From assembly GCF_900120005.1 (NCBI RefSeq), contig NZ_LT635448.1, positions 124,001-188,000 of the forward strand: a stretch of 64,000 nucleotides of DNA. Reading direction: 5' to 3'. Source of the DNA: Holdemania sp. Marseille-P2844 (lineage in GTDB: Bacteria > Bacillota_I > Bacilli_A > Erysipelotrichales > Erysipelotrichaceae). A program made the position numbers and the translations under genes. The notes below the pieces were generated by a model. That model saw only the letters and a program-made list of their open reading frames with translations. It was not told the origin of the DNA and did no database searches. This document shows, piece after piece, positions 22,501 through 31,134 of the stretch (its first letter is position 1; every line of letters starts with the position of its first letter).

Positions 22501-22975
22501 TGATTTTCATCTCCAATCCAGACGGGCAGAGGAATTCTACAAATTCCAGAACATGACTGCAGGGACAGAGTAAAGAATCAATATCCCGGTGGACTCTTTA
22601 CGGAATTCATGATAGGAGGCCAGTTTCTTGTGAAACTGCTTCCGGGGTTTACTTTACATCTTTCGAATACAGGCGCTGAGTTTTTTCTTCCGTGAAGTAT
22701 AAGCGCCTAAATAGCGAACCATTTTGAAGTTCTCATCGGGAATATGGATCATCAATTTCTTCATGAAATCTACGATGGAGTCAAAGATATCGACCTGTTC
22801 TTTCGTTTGATGATCAATATAATGCCATCAAACGAAATTAAGATCATAATCATAGTTTTCAATCCGACTTTGAGCAATGACAGGTCGGCCTACATAATGG
22901 ATAATGTAGTCAACCCCCTCTTGATTGGTTTTTCAGAGTGTTCGTAGAACACTTTTTCTCAATGATTTAATGACT
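22500..22975 (-). pseudogene. Decayed IS91/IS1294-type (Y2) transposase, C-terminal remnant
   Basis: Reading the minus strand from about 22975 gives pieces of a Y2 transposase: VDYIIHYVGRPVIAQSRI, then after a stop HYIDHQTKEQVDIFDSIV, IHIPDENFKMVRYLGAYT and, after more stops and a frame change, DSLLCPCSHVLEFVEF. YVGRPxxAxSRI, IHIPDxxFKMxRYxGxYx and the late Cys-rich LLCxC motif are the order seen in IS91/IS801-like transposases. At least three in-frame stops and one frameshift make it non-functional. The N-terminal zinc and HUH domains are gone. Confidence 0.75.
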
Positions 22976-23099
22976 TTCTGATTGAGCGATTAACCGATAT
23001 AAGGTGTTGAATATTTTATGTCCGGCAGGTTTGGGATTTCATGCAAGATATGATAAAAATACCTAAATTCATTTTACGATCAACCTAAACAAGCTATGA

Positions 23100-23152
23100 A
23101 TCCTTCTTGTCTTCGACAAAAAGGATGTAAAGTATTTCCGCTTTGAGCGGAA
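23100..23152 (+). promoter_or_regulatory. Two inverted repeats upstream of the mannose-class PTS operon
   Basis: ATCCTT/AAGGAT with inner GTC/GAC (23100-23126) can form a hairpin. TTCCGCT-TTG-AGCGGAA (23136-23152) is a perfect 7-base dyad, suited as a regulator site, about 60 bases before the first gene. Confidence 0.5.
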
Positions 23153-23168
23153 TCTGGGAATGATTTCT

Positions 23169-23190
23169 TTGACAACTCGGATGCTAGAAT
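23169..23190 (+). promoter_or_regulatory. Possible promoter of the mannose-class PTS operon
   Basis: No well-spaced sigma-A pair is present. TTGACA…TGCT (23169-23185) matches the sigma-54 -24/-12 pattern (TTGGCAC-N-TTGCT) in spacing and most bases, but the invariant GG is GA. An alternative is a sigma-A -10 TAGAAT at 23185-23190 with a poor -35. Undecided. Confidence 0.3.
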
Positions 23191-23212
23191 AGGCGCAGAA
23201 AGGAGAATTTCA

Positions 23213-23716
23213 ATGAATATTCTGAACTGCCGTGTTGACGACCGCTTAGTGCATGGCTGCGTCGCGACAATGTGGGTCCCGAAACTCCATGTGGAGCGCG
23301 TTCTGTGCATTGACGATGAAAGCGCAGACAATCCGATGCTGAAAAATGCGTTGCGCATGGCCACACCCAATGGCGTATTCCTGTCCGTATTAACTCACGA
23401 AAAAGCCGTTGAAAATCTCAAAGCTGACCGCTATCAAAATCAAGCCGTCATGATCGTCGCCAAAAGTCCCAAAACCTTCTTAACCCTGGTGGAAAACGGG
23501 ATACCCGTTCCATCGCTGACGCTGGGAAATCTCGGCAACATCGACAAGACCGCAGATTCGGTCGTGATCAGCCGCTACATCACCGTGAATGATGAGGAAG
23601 CCGCCGTTCTGGAACAGCTGCATGAAAAAGGGGTCAGGCTGGAAGCCAAGCTGCAGCCGGCGGACGACGCGATTGCCAATTTCTATCAGGTGATGAAAGA
23701 CAAACGTAAATCATGA
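23213..23716 (+). CDS. PTS mannose/fructose/sorbose-family EIIB component
   Basis: 167 residues, standard for a free IIB of this class. CRVDDRLVHGCV contains the phosphorylated His14 (family motif DxRLxHGQV). First gene of a seven-gene operon with ribosome site AAAGGAG. Cytosolic partner of IIC (23735), IID (24540) and IIA (26207). Confidence 0.94.
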   Translation: MNILNCRVDDRLVHGCVATMWVPKLHVERVLCIDDESADNPMLKNALRMATPNGVFLSVLTHEKAVENLKADRYQNQAVMIVAKSPKTFLTLVENGIPVPSLTLGNLGNIDKTADSVVISRYITVNDEEAAVLEQLHEKGVRLEAKLQPADDAIANFYQVMKDKRKS

Positions 23717-23734
23717 GGAGAGGAGAGAGAAAGA

Positions 23735-24547
23735 ATGTTTAATCCGATACAGATCATACTGCTGATTCTTGCCTGCCATATCATCGGAACGCTGGGGCAG
23801 AATGTCCAGTTAGTCGCAAAATTCGGCGGCCAGCAGGTATTCCGCGGCCTGATCGCCGGCTTCATTATGGGGGATGTCAAAACCGGGCTGCTGATCGGCG
23901 GTACCTTCCAGCTGATGTCCATGGGCTTGGCGGCCTATGGCGGCGCGTCGATTCCTAATTTCAACACTGCCCTGTGGATCTCTGTTCCCTTTGCGATCGC
24001 TTCCGGCACCGATGCTCCGCTGGAGCTGGCGATGGCGGTCGGCGTTCCGGTCGCCACGCTGGGCATTCAGCTGGACGTCATCGCCAAGACGGTCAATTCC
24101 TATTGGTATCACTGCGCTGAAAAACATGTCGAGAAACGCGAATACAAGAAATTATACCGCGATATTCTCATTGGTGAATACGGCTTCGGCCGCGCCGCTT
24201 TAGGCCAGACACTGCCGGTTATCATCTTCTTACTGTTCGGCGAGCCGATTGTTCAGCTGATTATCAATTATATGCCGGTCTGGCTGACCAGTGCGTTGGG
24301 CACGGTTTCTGGCGTACTTCCGGCATTGGGCATGGCTTTACTGATGCTGTACATGCCGGTGAAGGAAAACTTCCATTATCTGCTTCTCGGCTTTGTGCTG
24401 TATGTCTTTTTCGGCCAGTCGATCCTGGCGATTACTCTGGTCGGCGCGGTCATTGCAATCGTCTTGTTTAAACGCATGGAAAAAGAGTCCAAAGCGGCAG
24501 CCAGCGCTTATCTGAACGTGGATGCAGGAGGTATCGGAGATGAGTGA
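23735..24547 (+). CDS. PTS mannose-family EIIC permease
   Basis: 270 residues with about seven or eight hydrophobic segments, as in ManY/SorA/AgaW. Characteristic GLIAGFIMGDVKTGLLIGG and GGASIPNFNTA segments are present. It starts 18 bases after IIB with GAGGAGAGAG upstream. It forms the membrane channel with IID. Confidence 0.93.
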   Translation: MFNPIQIILLILACHIIGTLGQNVQLVAKFGGQQVFRGLIAGFIMGDVKTGLLIGGTFQLMSMGLAAYGGASIPNFNTALWISVPFAIASGTDAPLELAMAVGVPVATLGIQLDVIAKTVNSYWYHCAEKHVEKREYKKLYRDILIGEYGFGRAALGQTLPVIIFLLFGEPIVQLIINYMPVWLTSALGTVSGVLPALGMALLMLYMPVKENFHYLLLGFVLYVFFGQSILAITLVGAVIAIVLFKRMEKESKAAASAYLNVDAGGIGDE

Positions 24548-25352
24548 AAAGAATGAAAAACTGACTAAAAAAGAACTGCGGAAATTCTCGCTGCGCTATG
24601 CCGTTACTGCCCAGGCCAGTCAGAGCTACGAAGCGATGCAGGGAATTGCCTGCGTCTATTCGATGGGACCATTCTTTGAAAAATGGTTCGCTGACGATCC
24701 GGAGCTGATGCAGAAGAAGTTCCAGAACAATTTGAAATTCTTCAACTGCCAAACCTACTTCGGGGCCGCAATCACTGCAGCGGCGCTGGCGATCGAGCAG
24801 GACCGCGATCCTTCGTCTCTGCAGCTGGCGGCTTCGTTAAAGACGTCGCTGATGGGTCCGTTCTCCGGCATCGGCGACGCGCTGTTCAACACGATCCCGA
24901 AGGTCGTCATGGGCGCGATGACCGCTTATGCAGCGATTGAGGGCAACTGGATTACCAGCATCATCATGATCGCGATCTTTACACCGCTGATTACCTGGGT
25001 TCGTCAGAAGATGATCGAAGTCGGCTATTACGGCGGCGCGGAATTGATTACCTCGCGCAAGGATCAGCTCAACAACATCCGCGACGCGGTTTCTGTGCTG
25101 GGCGTCATCGTCATCGGCGCTCTGATTCCTTCGCTGGTCAAGGTCACGACACCGCTGGCGATCACTGTCGGCGATGCGACGCAGACGATTCAGTCGATTC
25201 TGGACGGCATTCTGCCGGCGCTGCTGCCGTGTTTGGTCACTGCGATGACCTATTTCGGCTTAACAAAAATCAAGGGCATGAATACGGTCAAGATGGTCTG
25301 GATTCTGATCGTCGTGACGATTCTGCTTTCCTACTTTGGCATCATTGCCTAA
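24540..25352 (+). CDS. PTS mannose-family EIID component
   Basis: 270 residues from ATG 24540, eight bases after AGGAGG; the longer frame has no better site. The family hallmark SLKTSLMGPFSGIGDALFNT is present at about residue 100, and C-terminal membrane segments follow. It overlaps the end of the IIC gene by eight bases, coupling translation. Confidence 0.93.
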   Translation: MSEKNEKLTKKELRKFSLRYAVTAQASQSYEAMQGIACVYSMGPFFEKWFADDPELMQKKFQNNLKFFNCQTYFGAAITAAALAIEQDRDPSSLQLAASLKTSLMGPFSGIGDALFNTIPKVVMGAMTAYAAIEGNWITSIIMIAIFTPLITWVRQKMIEVGYYGGAELITSRKDQLNNIRDAVSVLGVIVIGALIPSLVKVTTPLAITVGDATQTIQSILDGILPALLPCLVTAMTYFGLTKIKGMNTVKMVWILIVVTILLSYFGIIA

Positions 25353-26214
25353 GCCGGATTCCCGGCGGATCGGCGAAACTGGCGGTCTGTCCGGGATTCG
25401 TCTGGCAGCGCTGGATTTTGACGGCACGCTGGTTCCCAAGGATGTGCCGAATGTAGATTTAAACGATCAGACCGCGACTTTGCTGGAACAGCTGCGCTGC
25501 CGGGGCCTGCGGCTGATCGTTGCGACTGGGCGGCATCCGTCCTTTATTCAAAAACGAATCCGGAAATTTCAATTCGACGCAGTCATCGGCTATTCCGGTA
25601 ATGTCAGCCACGGCCGCCAGAAAGAAGCCGCGGCGTTCAGCTTGGACATGATCCAAGCGGTCTACGTCTTTGCGCAGAACAACCCCGGTCTGGAAATGAC
25701 GCTGTACTCGGATCATGGCATAGCCTGCGGAAGCAGCTCGGAAAGCCGGGAGGCGCTGCTGAAAAAATGGCGGCGCACCGATCGGATCTGTGATTTGAAT
25801 GGGGTTGCCGATTTCCTGATCAGTGACATTCGAAAAGCAACAACGATGCAGATCAGCCGGATCTGCCTGCACCTGGACCGCTGGGAGCTGTATCCTGGAA
25901 TCAAGTCAGAATTCCAAATTCATTTCCCCGGCTATCGTTTGGTCAAAACCGGAGACAAACAGGCGGAGGTTCTGGCTCAGGGACGCTCTAAGGCATCTGA
26001 AATTCTCAGGCTGGCGCACAGTCTTGGCATCAGTGCGGATCAGATTGCCTGCGCCGGGGATGATGAAAATGATATCGAGATGCTGCAGCTGTTTGATCAC
26101 AGCTATTATATCGGCAGAAATGACGATCCGCTGCGCTCAGCCGCGGCTTACTGCGCGGGTCATGTTGATACCGTATTGGAACAACTGTTAATCAAAGGAG
26201 AAAGCCATGTTTAA
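25336..26214 (+). CDS. HAD-superfamily (Cof-type) phosphatase in the PTS operon
   Basis: About 290 residues. Motif I LAALDFDGTLV, motif II IVATGRH and motifs III/IV AGDDENDIEMLQ are intact. No ATG lies before motif I; the TTG at 25336 or 25345, inside the IID end, is the likely coupled start. It probably acts on the sugar phosphate made by the PTS. Placed between IID and IIA, an unusual insertion in a PTS gene set. Confidence 0.87.
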   Translation: MASLPKPDSRRIGETGGLSGIRLAALDFDGTLVPKDVPNVDLNDQTATLLEQLRCRGLRLIVATGRHPSFIQKRIRKFQFDAVIGYSGNVSHGRQKEAAAFSLDMIQAVYVFAQNNPGLEMTLYSDHGIACGSSSESREALLKKWRRTDRICDLNGVADFLISDIRKATTMQISRICLHLDRWELYPGIKSEFQIHFPGYRLVKTGDKQAEVLAQGRSKASEILRLAHSLGISADQIACAGDDENDIEMLQLFDHSYYIGRNDDPLRSAAAYCAGHVDTVLEQLLIKGESHV

Positions 26215-26626
26215 AATAGCGTTGGCCAGTCATGGCAGTTTATGCCGGGGCATGCGGGAAACCGCAAAGCTGTTTGCCCAGGACGTCAGCTTCATTCAGA
26301 TCTTTCCCTTTTATGAGGAAAACCCCGAATCGGATGTGGAAGTGCAGCTGGATGCCTGGATTCAGGATATTCATGAGGATGATGTCGTCGTGATGCTCAC
26401 GGACATTTTATGGGGAAGCGTCAACCAGAAGATCATGCTGAAGCTGCAGAACCGAACGAACGTGCATATTGTCACGGGACTGAACCTGCCCTTGCTTCTG
26501 GAGATGATCACGATGGAGCCTCAGTCGGTCACCCCGGAACTCATATCCGAAAAAGTAAAAAGCTGCCGCGATTCGATCGCATTCATGCGGGAAGTGACCG
26601 TCGAATTTCAGGACGGCGACGAATAG
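26207..26626 (+). CDS. PTS mannose-family EIIA component
   Basis: 139 residues. IALASHGSLCRGM gives the phosphorylated His9 of ManX/AgaF-type IIA. The central VVVMLTDILWGSVNQ matches the family DLxxGSP-like turn. It starts eight bases inside the HAD gene end after AAAGGAG. It completes the transporter. Confidence 0.93.
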   Translation: MFKIALASHGSLCRGMRETAKLFAQDVSFIQIFPFYEENPESDVEVQLDAWIQDIHEDDVVVMLTDILWGSVNQKIMLKLQNRTNVHIVTGLNLPLLLEMITMEPQSVTPELISEKVKSCRDSIAFMREVTVEFQDGDE

Positions 26627-26635
26627 GAGGATTTT

Positions 26636-27865
26636 ATGGTAAAAGTTACGACTACGACAAGCGTGAACATCACGCCCGATCATCCGACATACATTGCCGG
26701 ACACGCCATGCGGACGGAGAAGTTCAAGGGCGTTCATGATGAAATCGAAGCGATTATGCTGGGACTGCAGATCGACGGGAAGCCGTTTTTATGGATCGAG
26801 GCGGATATTTCTAATTTTGACTGTGATTTTGTCCATTTGTTCAAGTATCACATCGTCGAAACTTTGCACATTCCCTACGATCACATCATCCTCAGCGCGG
26901 ACCACAGTCATTCCGCTCCGCTGCTGCTGACGCGCAATCCGGAAATGCCGCATGACGACGGATGGCGCAAGGAGGTTCTAAAGAAGCTGATTGACGGTGC
27001 GCAGGAAACGATGAATAAGGAATTTCACGAAGCGGCGCGCGTGCAGTGCACGAAGGGCGAATCGCAGGGATATTACGGCAACCGCAACGCGAAGGACAAA
27101 TACGGCGATACCTCGATCGTTGTGATCGAATTTAAGGATGAGTCCGATGCCACCATCTCGGCCTTGGTGAACATGTCCTGTCATTCCACCGTGCTTTCTC
27201 CGGAAGAATACCAAATTTCAGGCGATCTGCTGGCTGCCGTCCGGCGCGAGCTGATTCCATATCTGAACGTCACGCCGCTTGTCTGCAACGGCAACGCCGG
27301 CGATATGTCCAACCGGCTGTACCGCCAGAACAATGACTTCAATGAACTGAAGCGTGTCAGCTCAGGAATCGCCCGGCAGATTTCCCAGTTTGATACAAAG
27401 CTGGACCTGACCCTTGCCCATCCGCAGTCAAAAACGTTTGTCTTTCCAATCGAATACGACCCGGACATCGACGTCCTGAAAGCCCGCCTGGCCGATTCCC
27501 AGGCTAAGCTGGAACAGGCGGTCGCTTACGATGAGCGGAAGTGGCTGATCTCGGAAATCAATGGTTTCCAGCGGAAAATCAAAGCGGGTCATGTTAAAAT
27601 GGATTTGGAAGCGACGATTCTGCGGATGCAGGACTTAGAAATTGTCGTGCTGCCGTGCGAGCTGGTTTCCGCCTTCGGCCGTCAGATCAAAAAGAGCTCC
27701 CAGGCTAAGGTGTGCTTTGTCTGGGGCTATGCGAACGGCCAGAACGGCTATGTCGTCGAAGCCAGCGAATTCGGCGGCGGTCATGACGGAATCTCAACGC
27801 AGCTGCCGAAAGGCAAGGCGGAAGAATTTGTCGCCCTGATCATCCAGCATTTATTTAATAATTAA
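26636..27865 (+). CDS. Neutral ceramidase-like hydrolase (catalytic domain only), cytosolic
   Basis: 409 residues, no signal peptide. It matches the N-terminal domain of neutral/alkaline ceramidases: Zn-ligand motif SADHSHSAP (HxHS), a later His in NMSCHST, and NGNAGDMSNR, where the Ser of GDMS aligns with the catalytic Ser of GDVSPN. Full ceramidases are about 650 residues, secreted and carry a C-terminal Ig-like domain; none of this is present. It sits in a PTS operon behind IIA. It may hydrolyse an amide in a phosphorylated N-acyl sugar or related conjugate rather than ceramide (inference). Confidence 0.78.
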   Translation: MVKVTTTTSVNITPDHPTYIAGHAMRTEKFKGVHDEIEAIMLGLQIDGKPFLWIEADISNFDCDFVHLFKYHIVETLHIPYDHIILSADHSHSAPLLLTRNPEMPHDDGWRKEVLKKLIDGAQETMNKEFHEAARVQCTKGESQGYYGNRNAKDKYGDTSIVVIEFKDESDATISALVNMSCHSTVLSPEEYQISGDLLAAVRRELIPYLNVTPLVCNGNAGDMSNRLYRQNNDFNELKRVSSGIARQISQFDTKLDLTLAHPQSKTFVFPIEYDPDIDVLKARLADSQAKLEQAVAYDERKWLISEINGFQRKIKAGHVKMDLEATILRMQDLEIVVLPCELVSAFGRQIKKSSQAKVCFVWGYANGQNGYVVEASEFGGGHDGISTQLPKGKAEEFVALIIQHLFNN

Positions 27866-27872
27866 GTCATTG

Positions 27873-27917
27873 AAAGAATCCTCGTTGAAAGCATTTTGCC
27901 TTTGATGAGGATTCTTT
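27873..27917 (+). terminator. Strong hairpin before the PRD activator gene (terminator or attenuator)
   Basis: AAAGAATCCTC (27873-27883) pairs perfectly with GAGGATTCTTT (27907-27917), followed by only a short T run. It lies eight bases after the hydrolase stop and eight before the next ribosome site, so it may lower expression of the regulator relative to the PTS genes. Confidence 0.5.
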
Positions 27918-27936
27918 GCAGAACAGGAGGAAATCC

Positions 27937-29868
27937 ATGGTCTATCATTTTACTTCCCGCGAAAAGAATATCCTGCATTATCTGTCCATCAGCGATACCT
28001 ATATTTTAGGCAAGCAGCTGGCGGCTGTCACCGGAGTGAGCGAGCGGACGATCCGCGATGATATCAAACGGATCAATCAGGTTCTGTTTTCCGAGGAACT
28101 GGATGATTTTTTTGAACTGGTCAGCACGCATACGAAGGGCTACAAGGTGTGGGTCAAGGATGTGTGCCAGTTCAGGCAGTTTATGAAGGATCTGGATTAT
28201 GACGTCAACACGATGGAGCGGGAGCTGATCCATTTCCGCGAGCGTGAAATCCGTCTTCTGGCAATGCTGATGAAGGATGTCACGCTTTATAAGCTGTCGC
28301 AGATGCTGTATTTCAGTGAATCAACAATCCGCTCGCTGATCAAAAAATCCAACGGCACCTCGCTCAAAAGTCACTACACGATGAACTTCGCCAACGGGAA
28401 ATTAAAGGTCAACGGCAATGAGATCGCAATCCGCATCGCGGCTTTAAAAACAATCTATGTCAATCCGGAATACAAGGGAATCCCGGACAACATCCGCGGC
28501 CAGATCACCAATCCTGAATTTGAGGAAAACGTGTATGAAGCGCTGGAAAGTTTTTTCAAACAGAGCGAAACGCTGAGCGTCCCGTCGCTGCTGTTTCAAT
28601 ACATGTCAAAGTCGCTCTGGATTTCCTACCGGCGCAATCAGTTTAACAAATGCGTGTCGTTTACAGAGGAAGAAAAGCGGATGCTGGAGAGCTACGACGT
28701 GGAATTCAGCGCGGCGGAGGCGATCGTTGCCCTGCTGGACCGCCGGTATCATTACGAATTTCTGCGCGACGACAGTTATTTCCTGGCGATGATCTTAATT
28801 TCCTTCGGCAGCCGCAGAAACCTGATGATTCAGGAAATGGACAATGAAGCCTATGCGCTCTGCAAGCTGGCGGCCAACGTCATTTTAGAAGATTTTTATG
28901 ACGGCGGCCGGCTTGAGGACGCAGATGCTCTGATGGAAAATCTGTCGTTGTTTTTCTGGGGTTTTCAGGTCCGCAGTCATTTTGACATCAGCCGGCAGTA
29001 TATGGGCGTAACCCGCGTGAAGCGCAAGCTGATCACCGCCGCTGAATACAGCCGCAAGCTTTCCCGGCTGCTGGAAGATAAGCTTCATACGAGAATTGCG
29101 GATAAGGAAATGGTCTTTCTGACCGTCTGCATCGCGGAAGGGCTGGACCGCGGCCGGCTGAGGAAGAAGCAGCGGGTCTTGGTCACAAGTAAATACGGCC
29201 TCTGCGAAGCCCGGCGTTATGCCGAACAGCTTCAAAAACGATATCAGGATTCCCTGGCACAAATTGCTTCCTGCGAGTTATATGAGATTGAAAAAATCTA
29301 CGATCAGTTTGACGTCATCCTGATCAATGACCGCAAGCTGGCGGCTCGGGACGAAAAACTGGTTTACTATCAGTCGTACAGTACAGTTAATACGATGAAG
29401 CCGCAAACGGAATACCGGATTACCCAGATCTGCGGCACTTATTGGTTTTATCATCAGCTCAGTCCTGAATGCTTCATAACGAATCTGGATCTAAAATCGA
29501 AGCATGAAGTTTTCCGCTACATCGCCAAGCGGTTTTTGGCGCCGATGCCGGAATTCAGGCATCCGGTCAGTTTACTGACGGATCAGGATAAGCGGCTGAC
29601 CTGTGAATGCGGCTACCGGGTGGCGCTGGTCGCTGTGATCGAAGCGTCGGCAGTGAATCAAATTCATTTCCTGATTCTGAAAAATGCGATTTCCTGGAAC
29701 CAGCGGTTTGTGCAGAATATCATCTTTATTCAGGCCGCTGCTTATCCGGATCTGCAGAACTATGAAATGGGTCTGCAGGCGATGCTGATCGACCCGGATA
29801 AATGCAGCCTGCTGATCGGCGAGCCCAATTTGAATACGCTGCGGAAAATATTAAATGTAGAGGAATAA
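27937..29868 (+). CDS. BglG-type PRD transcriptional activator (MtlR/LicR-like)
   Basis: About 643 residues from ATG 27937, which follows AGGAGG at six bases. N-terminal HTH (VTGVSERTIRDDIKRIN), a second Mga-like HTH (LSQMLYFSESTIRSLIKK) and a central region in the position of PRDs. Residues 415-490 look EIIB-like (RVLVTSKYGLCEARR, with the phospho-Cys motif altered). The C-terminal 130 residues are EIIA2-like. No AAA+ domain is present, so it is not a LevR-type sigma-54 activator. It is last in the operon and probably controls it. Confidence 0.85.
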   Translation: MVYHFTSREKNILHYLSISDTYILGKQLAAVTGVSERTIRDDIKRINQVLFSEELDDFFELVSTHTKGYKVWVKDVCQFRQFMKDLDYDVNTMERELIHFREREIRLLAMLMKDVTLYKLSQMLYFSESTIRSLIKKSNGTSLKSHYTMNFANGKLKVNGNEIAIRIAALKTIYVNPEYKGIPDNIRGQITNPEFEENVYEALESFFKQSETLSVPSLLFQYMSKSLWISYRRNQFNKCVSFTEEEKRMLESYDVEFSAAEAIVALLDRRYHYEFLRDDSYFLAMILISFGSRRNLMIQEMDNEAYALCKLAANVILEDFYDGGRLEDADALMENLSLFFWGFQVRSHFDISRQYMGVTRVKRKLITAAEYSRKLSRLLEDKLHTRIADKEMVFLTVCIAEGLDRGRLRKKQRVLVTSKYGLCEARRYAEQLQKRYQDSLAQIASCELYEIEKIYDQFDVILINDRKLAARDEKLVYYQSYSTVNTMKPQTEYRITQICGTYWFYHQLSPECFITNLDLKSKHEVFRYIAKRFLAPMPEFRHPVSLLTDQDKRLTCECGYRVALVAVIEASAVNQIHFLILKNAISWNQRFVQNIIFIQAAAYPDLQNYEMGLQAMLIDPDKCSLLIGEPNLNTLRKILNVEE

Positions 29869-29943
29869 AGCATGAAGGGTAGGCGATTGGCTTACTTTCA
29901 GACATGAATGATGGCCGTGCAGAACACGGGAATGGAGGAAAAA

Positions 29944-30402
29944 ATGAAAGAATTAACTGCGAATGAGACAGCCGGTATCCGGATCAAAACGAAGCCAAGA
30001 ACCTCGACAGGACTGTGTGCTTTCTTTGCCTTCGTGATGATCCTTTCCGGGAATGCCGCGCTCATGATTCCCGGTCTGATCTTTGCCCTTACGGCGCTGA
30101 TCGTCGTCTTCGGCATTCAGGATGAAACCTGCGCCCGAATCGAAGCCGGAGAAATCGTTCTGCTTCCGGAAAAAACACAGGCTGTGACGGCTATTCCGTT
30201 CTGCGAGGTGGCGGAGTGGAATACCCGGGATGGAATCCGAATCCGGACTCTGAACGGAGAAACTTATTTTATTGAAACCCGGGACACAATGAAAGCGCAT
30301 AGAGCGCTGTGCAGGCGCATGCCGGAATTTGAAACGTCTGCAATCCGTCAGCGGCAGCTGCGGGAGCGGAAATCGAAGAAGCCTCGCCGGGCGTCTCAGT
30401 AA
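29944..30402 (+). CDS. Small membrane protein of unknown function
   Basis: 152 residues from ATG 29944 (GGAGG five bases upstream). Two hydrophobic segments (about 20-35 and 38-56) form a hairpin, then a basic cytosolic tail resembling PH-like (YcxB/DUF) domains: IEAGEIVLLPEK…EWNTRDGIRIRTLNGETYFIET. The role is not known. Confidence 0.6.
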   Translation: MKELTANETAGIRIKTKPRTSTGLCAFFAFVMILSGNAALMIPGLIFALTALIVVFGIQDETCARIEAGEIVLLPEKTQAVTAIPFCEVAEWNTRDGIRIRTLNGETYFIETRDTMKAHRALCRRMPEFETSAIRQRQLRERKSKKPRRASQ

Positions 30403-30543
30403 AATAGAGTACTGTCAAAACGGGGTGAAAGAAAATTGAAGAGTAATGACTGGGCGTAGAATTTATGATAACCAAAAAGGTTGAATCTACAAGCTGAAGG
30501 ACAAGAACAGAAATAATAGGCTTTGTTTAGTAAAATCTCTTTC

Positions 30544-30572
30544 AAAAACTACAAAAAATAATATAATTGTAG
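30544..30572 (+). promoter_or_regulatory. Promoter with BlaI-type dyad
   Basis: A weak -35 (TTTCAA) is followed by TATAAT. The dyad CTACAA (30549-30554) / TTGTAG (30567-30572) overlaps the -10. BlaI/MecI proteins bind TACA/TGTA dyads, so this suggests autorepression by the next gene. Confidence 0.5.
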
Positions 30573-30587
30573 CTAAAGGAGAGCTGT

Positions 30588-30983
30588 ATGAAAAAAACAT
30601 CTAATTCTGAGAACTTAATTCTTCAATTATTTTGGAACAACAAATATCAAATCGCTTGTCATGAGATTTATAAAAGGGTGCGTGAAGCGTATCCCAACCA
30701 CTGGAAAGATAGTTCAGTCGCTGTTTTTCTAATGAGAATGGAAGAAAAAGAGCTAATCAGGAAAGCAGAAATTGATGGAACAAAGTATTGGGTTTCCATC
30801 ACCCAAGGTCAGTATTCTAAAAATTTACTCAATTCACTCTTAATGAAAAGTGAAAATAAGACCTTTGATGAAATTCTTCTCGGTTTTATCGAAGATCCGG
30901 AGAAACACCAGGCGGCTCTTGATGAAATTGATGCAGTTATAAGAAAATATGAAGCGATGGAACAAGCTGATTTTTCTGCTTAA
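30588..30983 (+). CDS. BlaI/MecI-like winged-helix repressor
   Basis: 131 residues with the family layout: winged helix (SENLILQLFWNN…CHEIYKRV, DSSVAVFLMRMEEKELIRKAEIDGTKYW) and a C-terminal helical dimer part. No BlaR/MecR-type sensor lies nearby. The gene is AT-rich compared with its neighbours, pointing to horizontal acquisition. The next gene is a HipA-like kinase 150 bases on. Confidence 0.75.
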   Translation: MKKTSNSENLILQLFWNNKYQIACHEIYKRVREAYPNHWKDSSVAVFLMRMEEKELIRKAEIDGTKYWVSITQGQYSKNLLNSLLMKSENKTFDEILLGFIEDPEKHQAALDEIDAVIRKYEAMEQADFSA

Positions 30984-31134
30984 AATGCTTTAAGAAGCAT
31001 GAAGCTCTTTTCTGGATTTAAGCTTAGTCGTTTAGAAAATGTTGAATCAGCGCAGAATTGATAGAAAAGCAGGCAGGCATTGCCAAACTTTTTGGGATCG
31101 CTTAAAATAGAATAAACAAAAAGGAGGACAGCTC

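Noticed and set aside
22744-22947. Plus-strand frame opposite the transposase fossil
   Set aside because: The other strand explains the sequence better.
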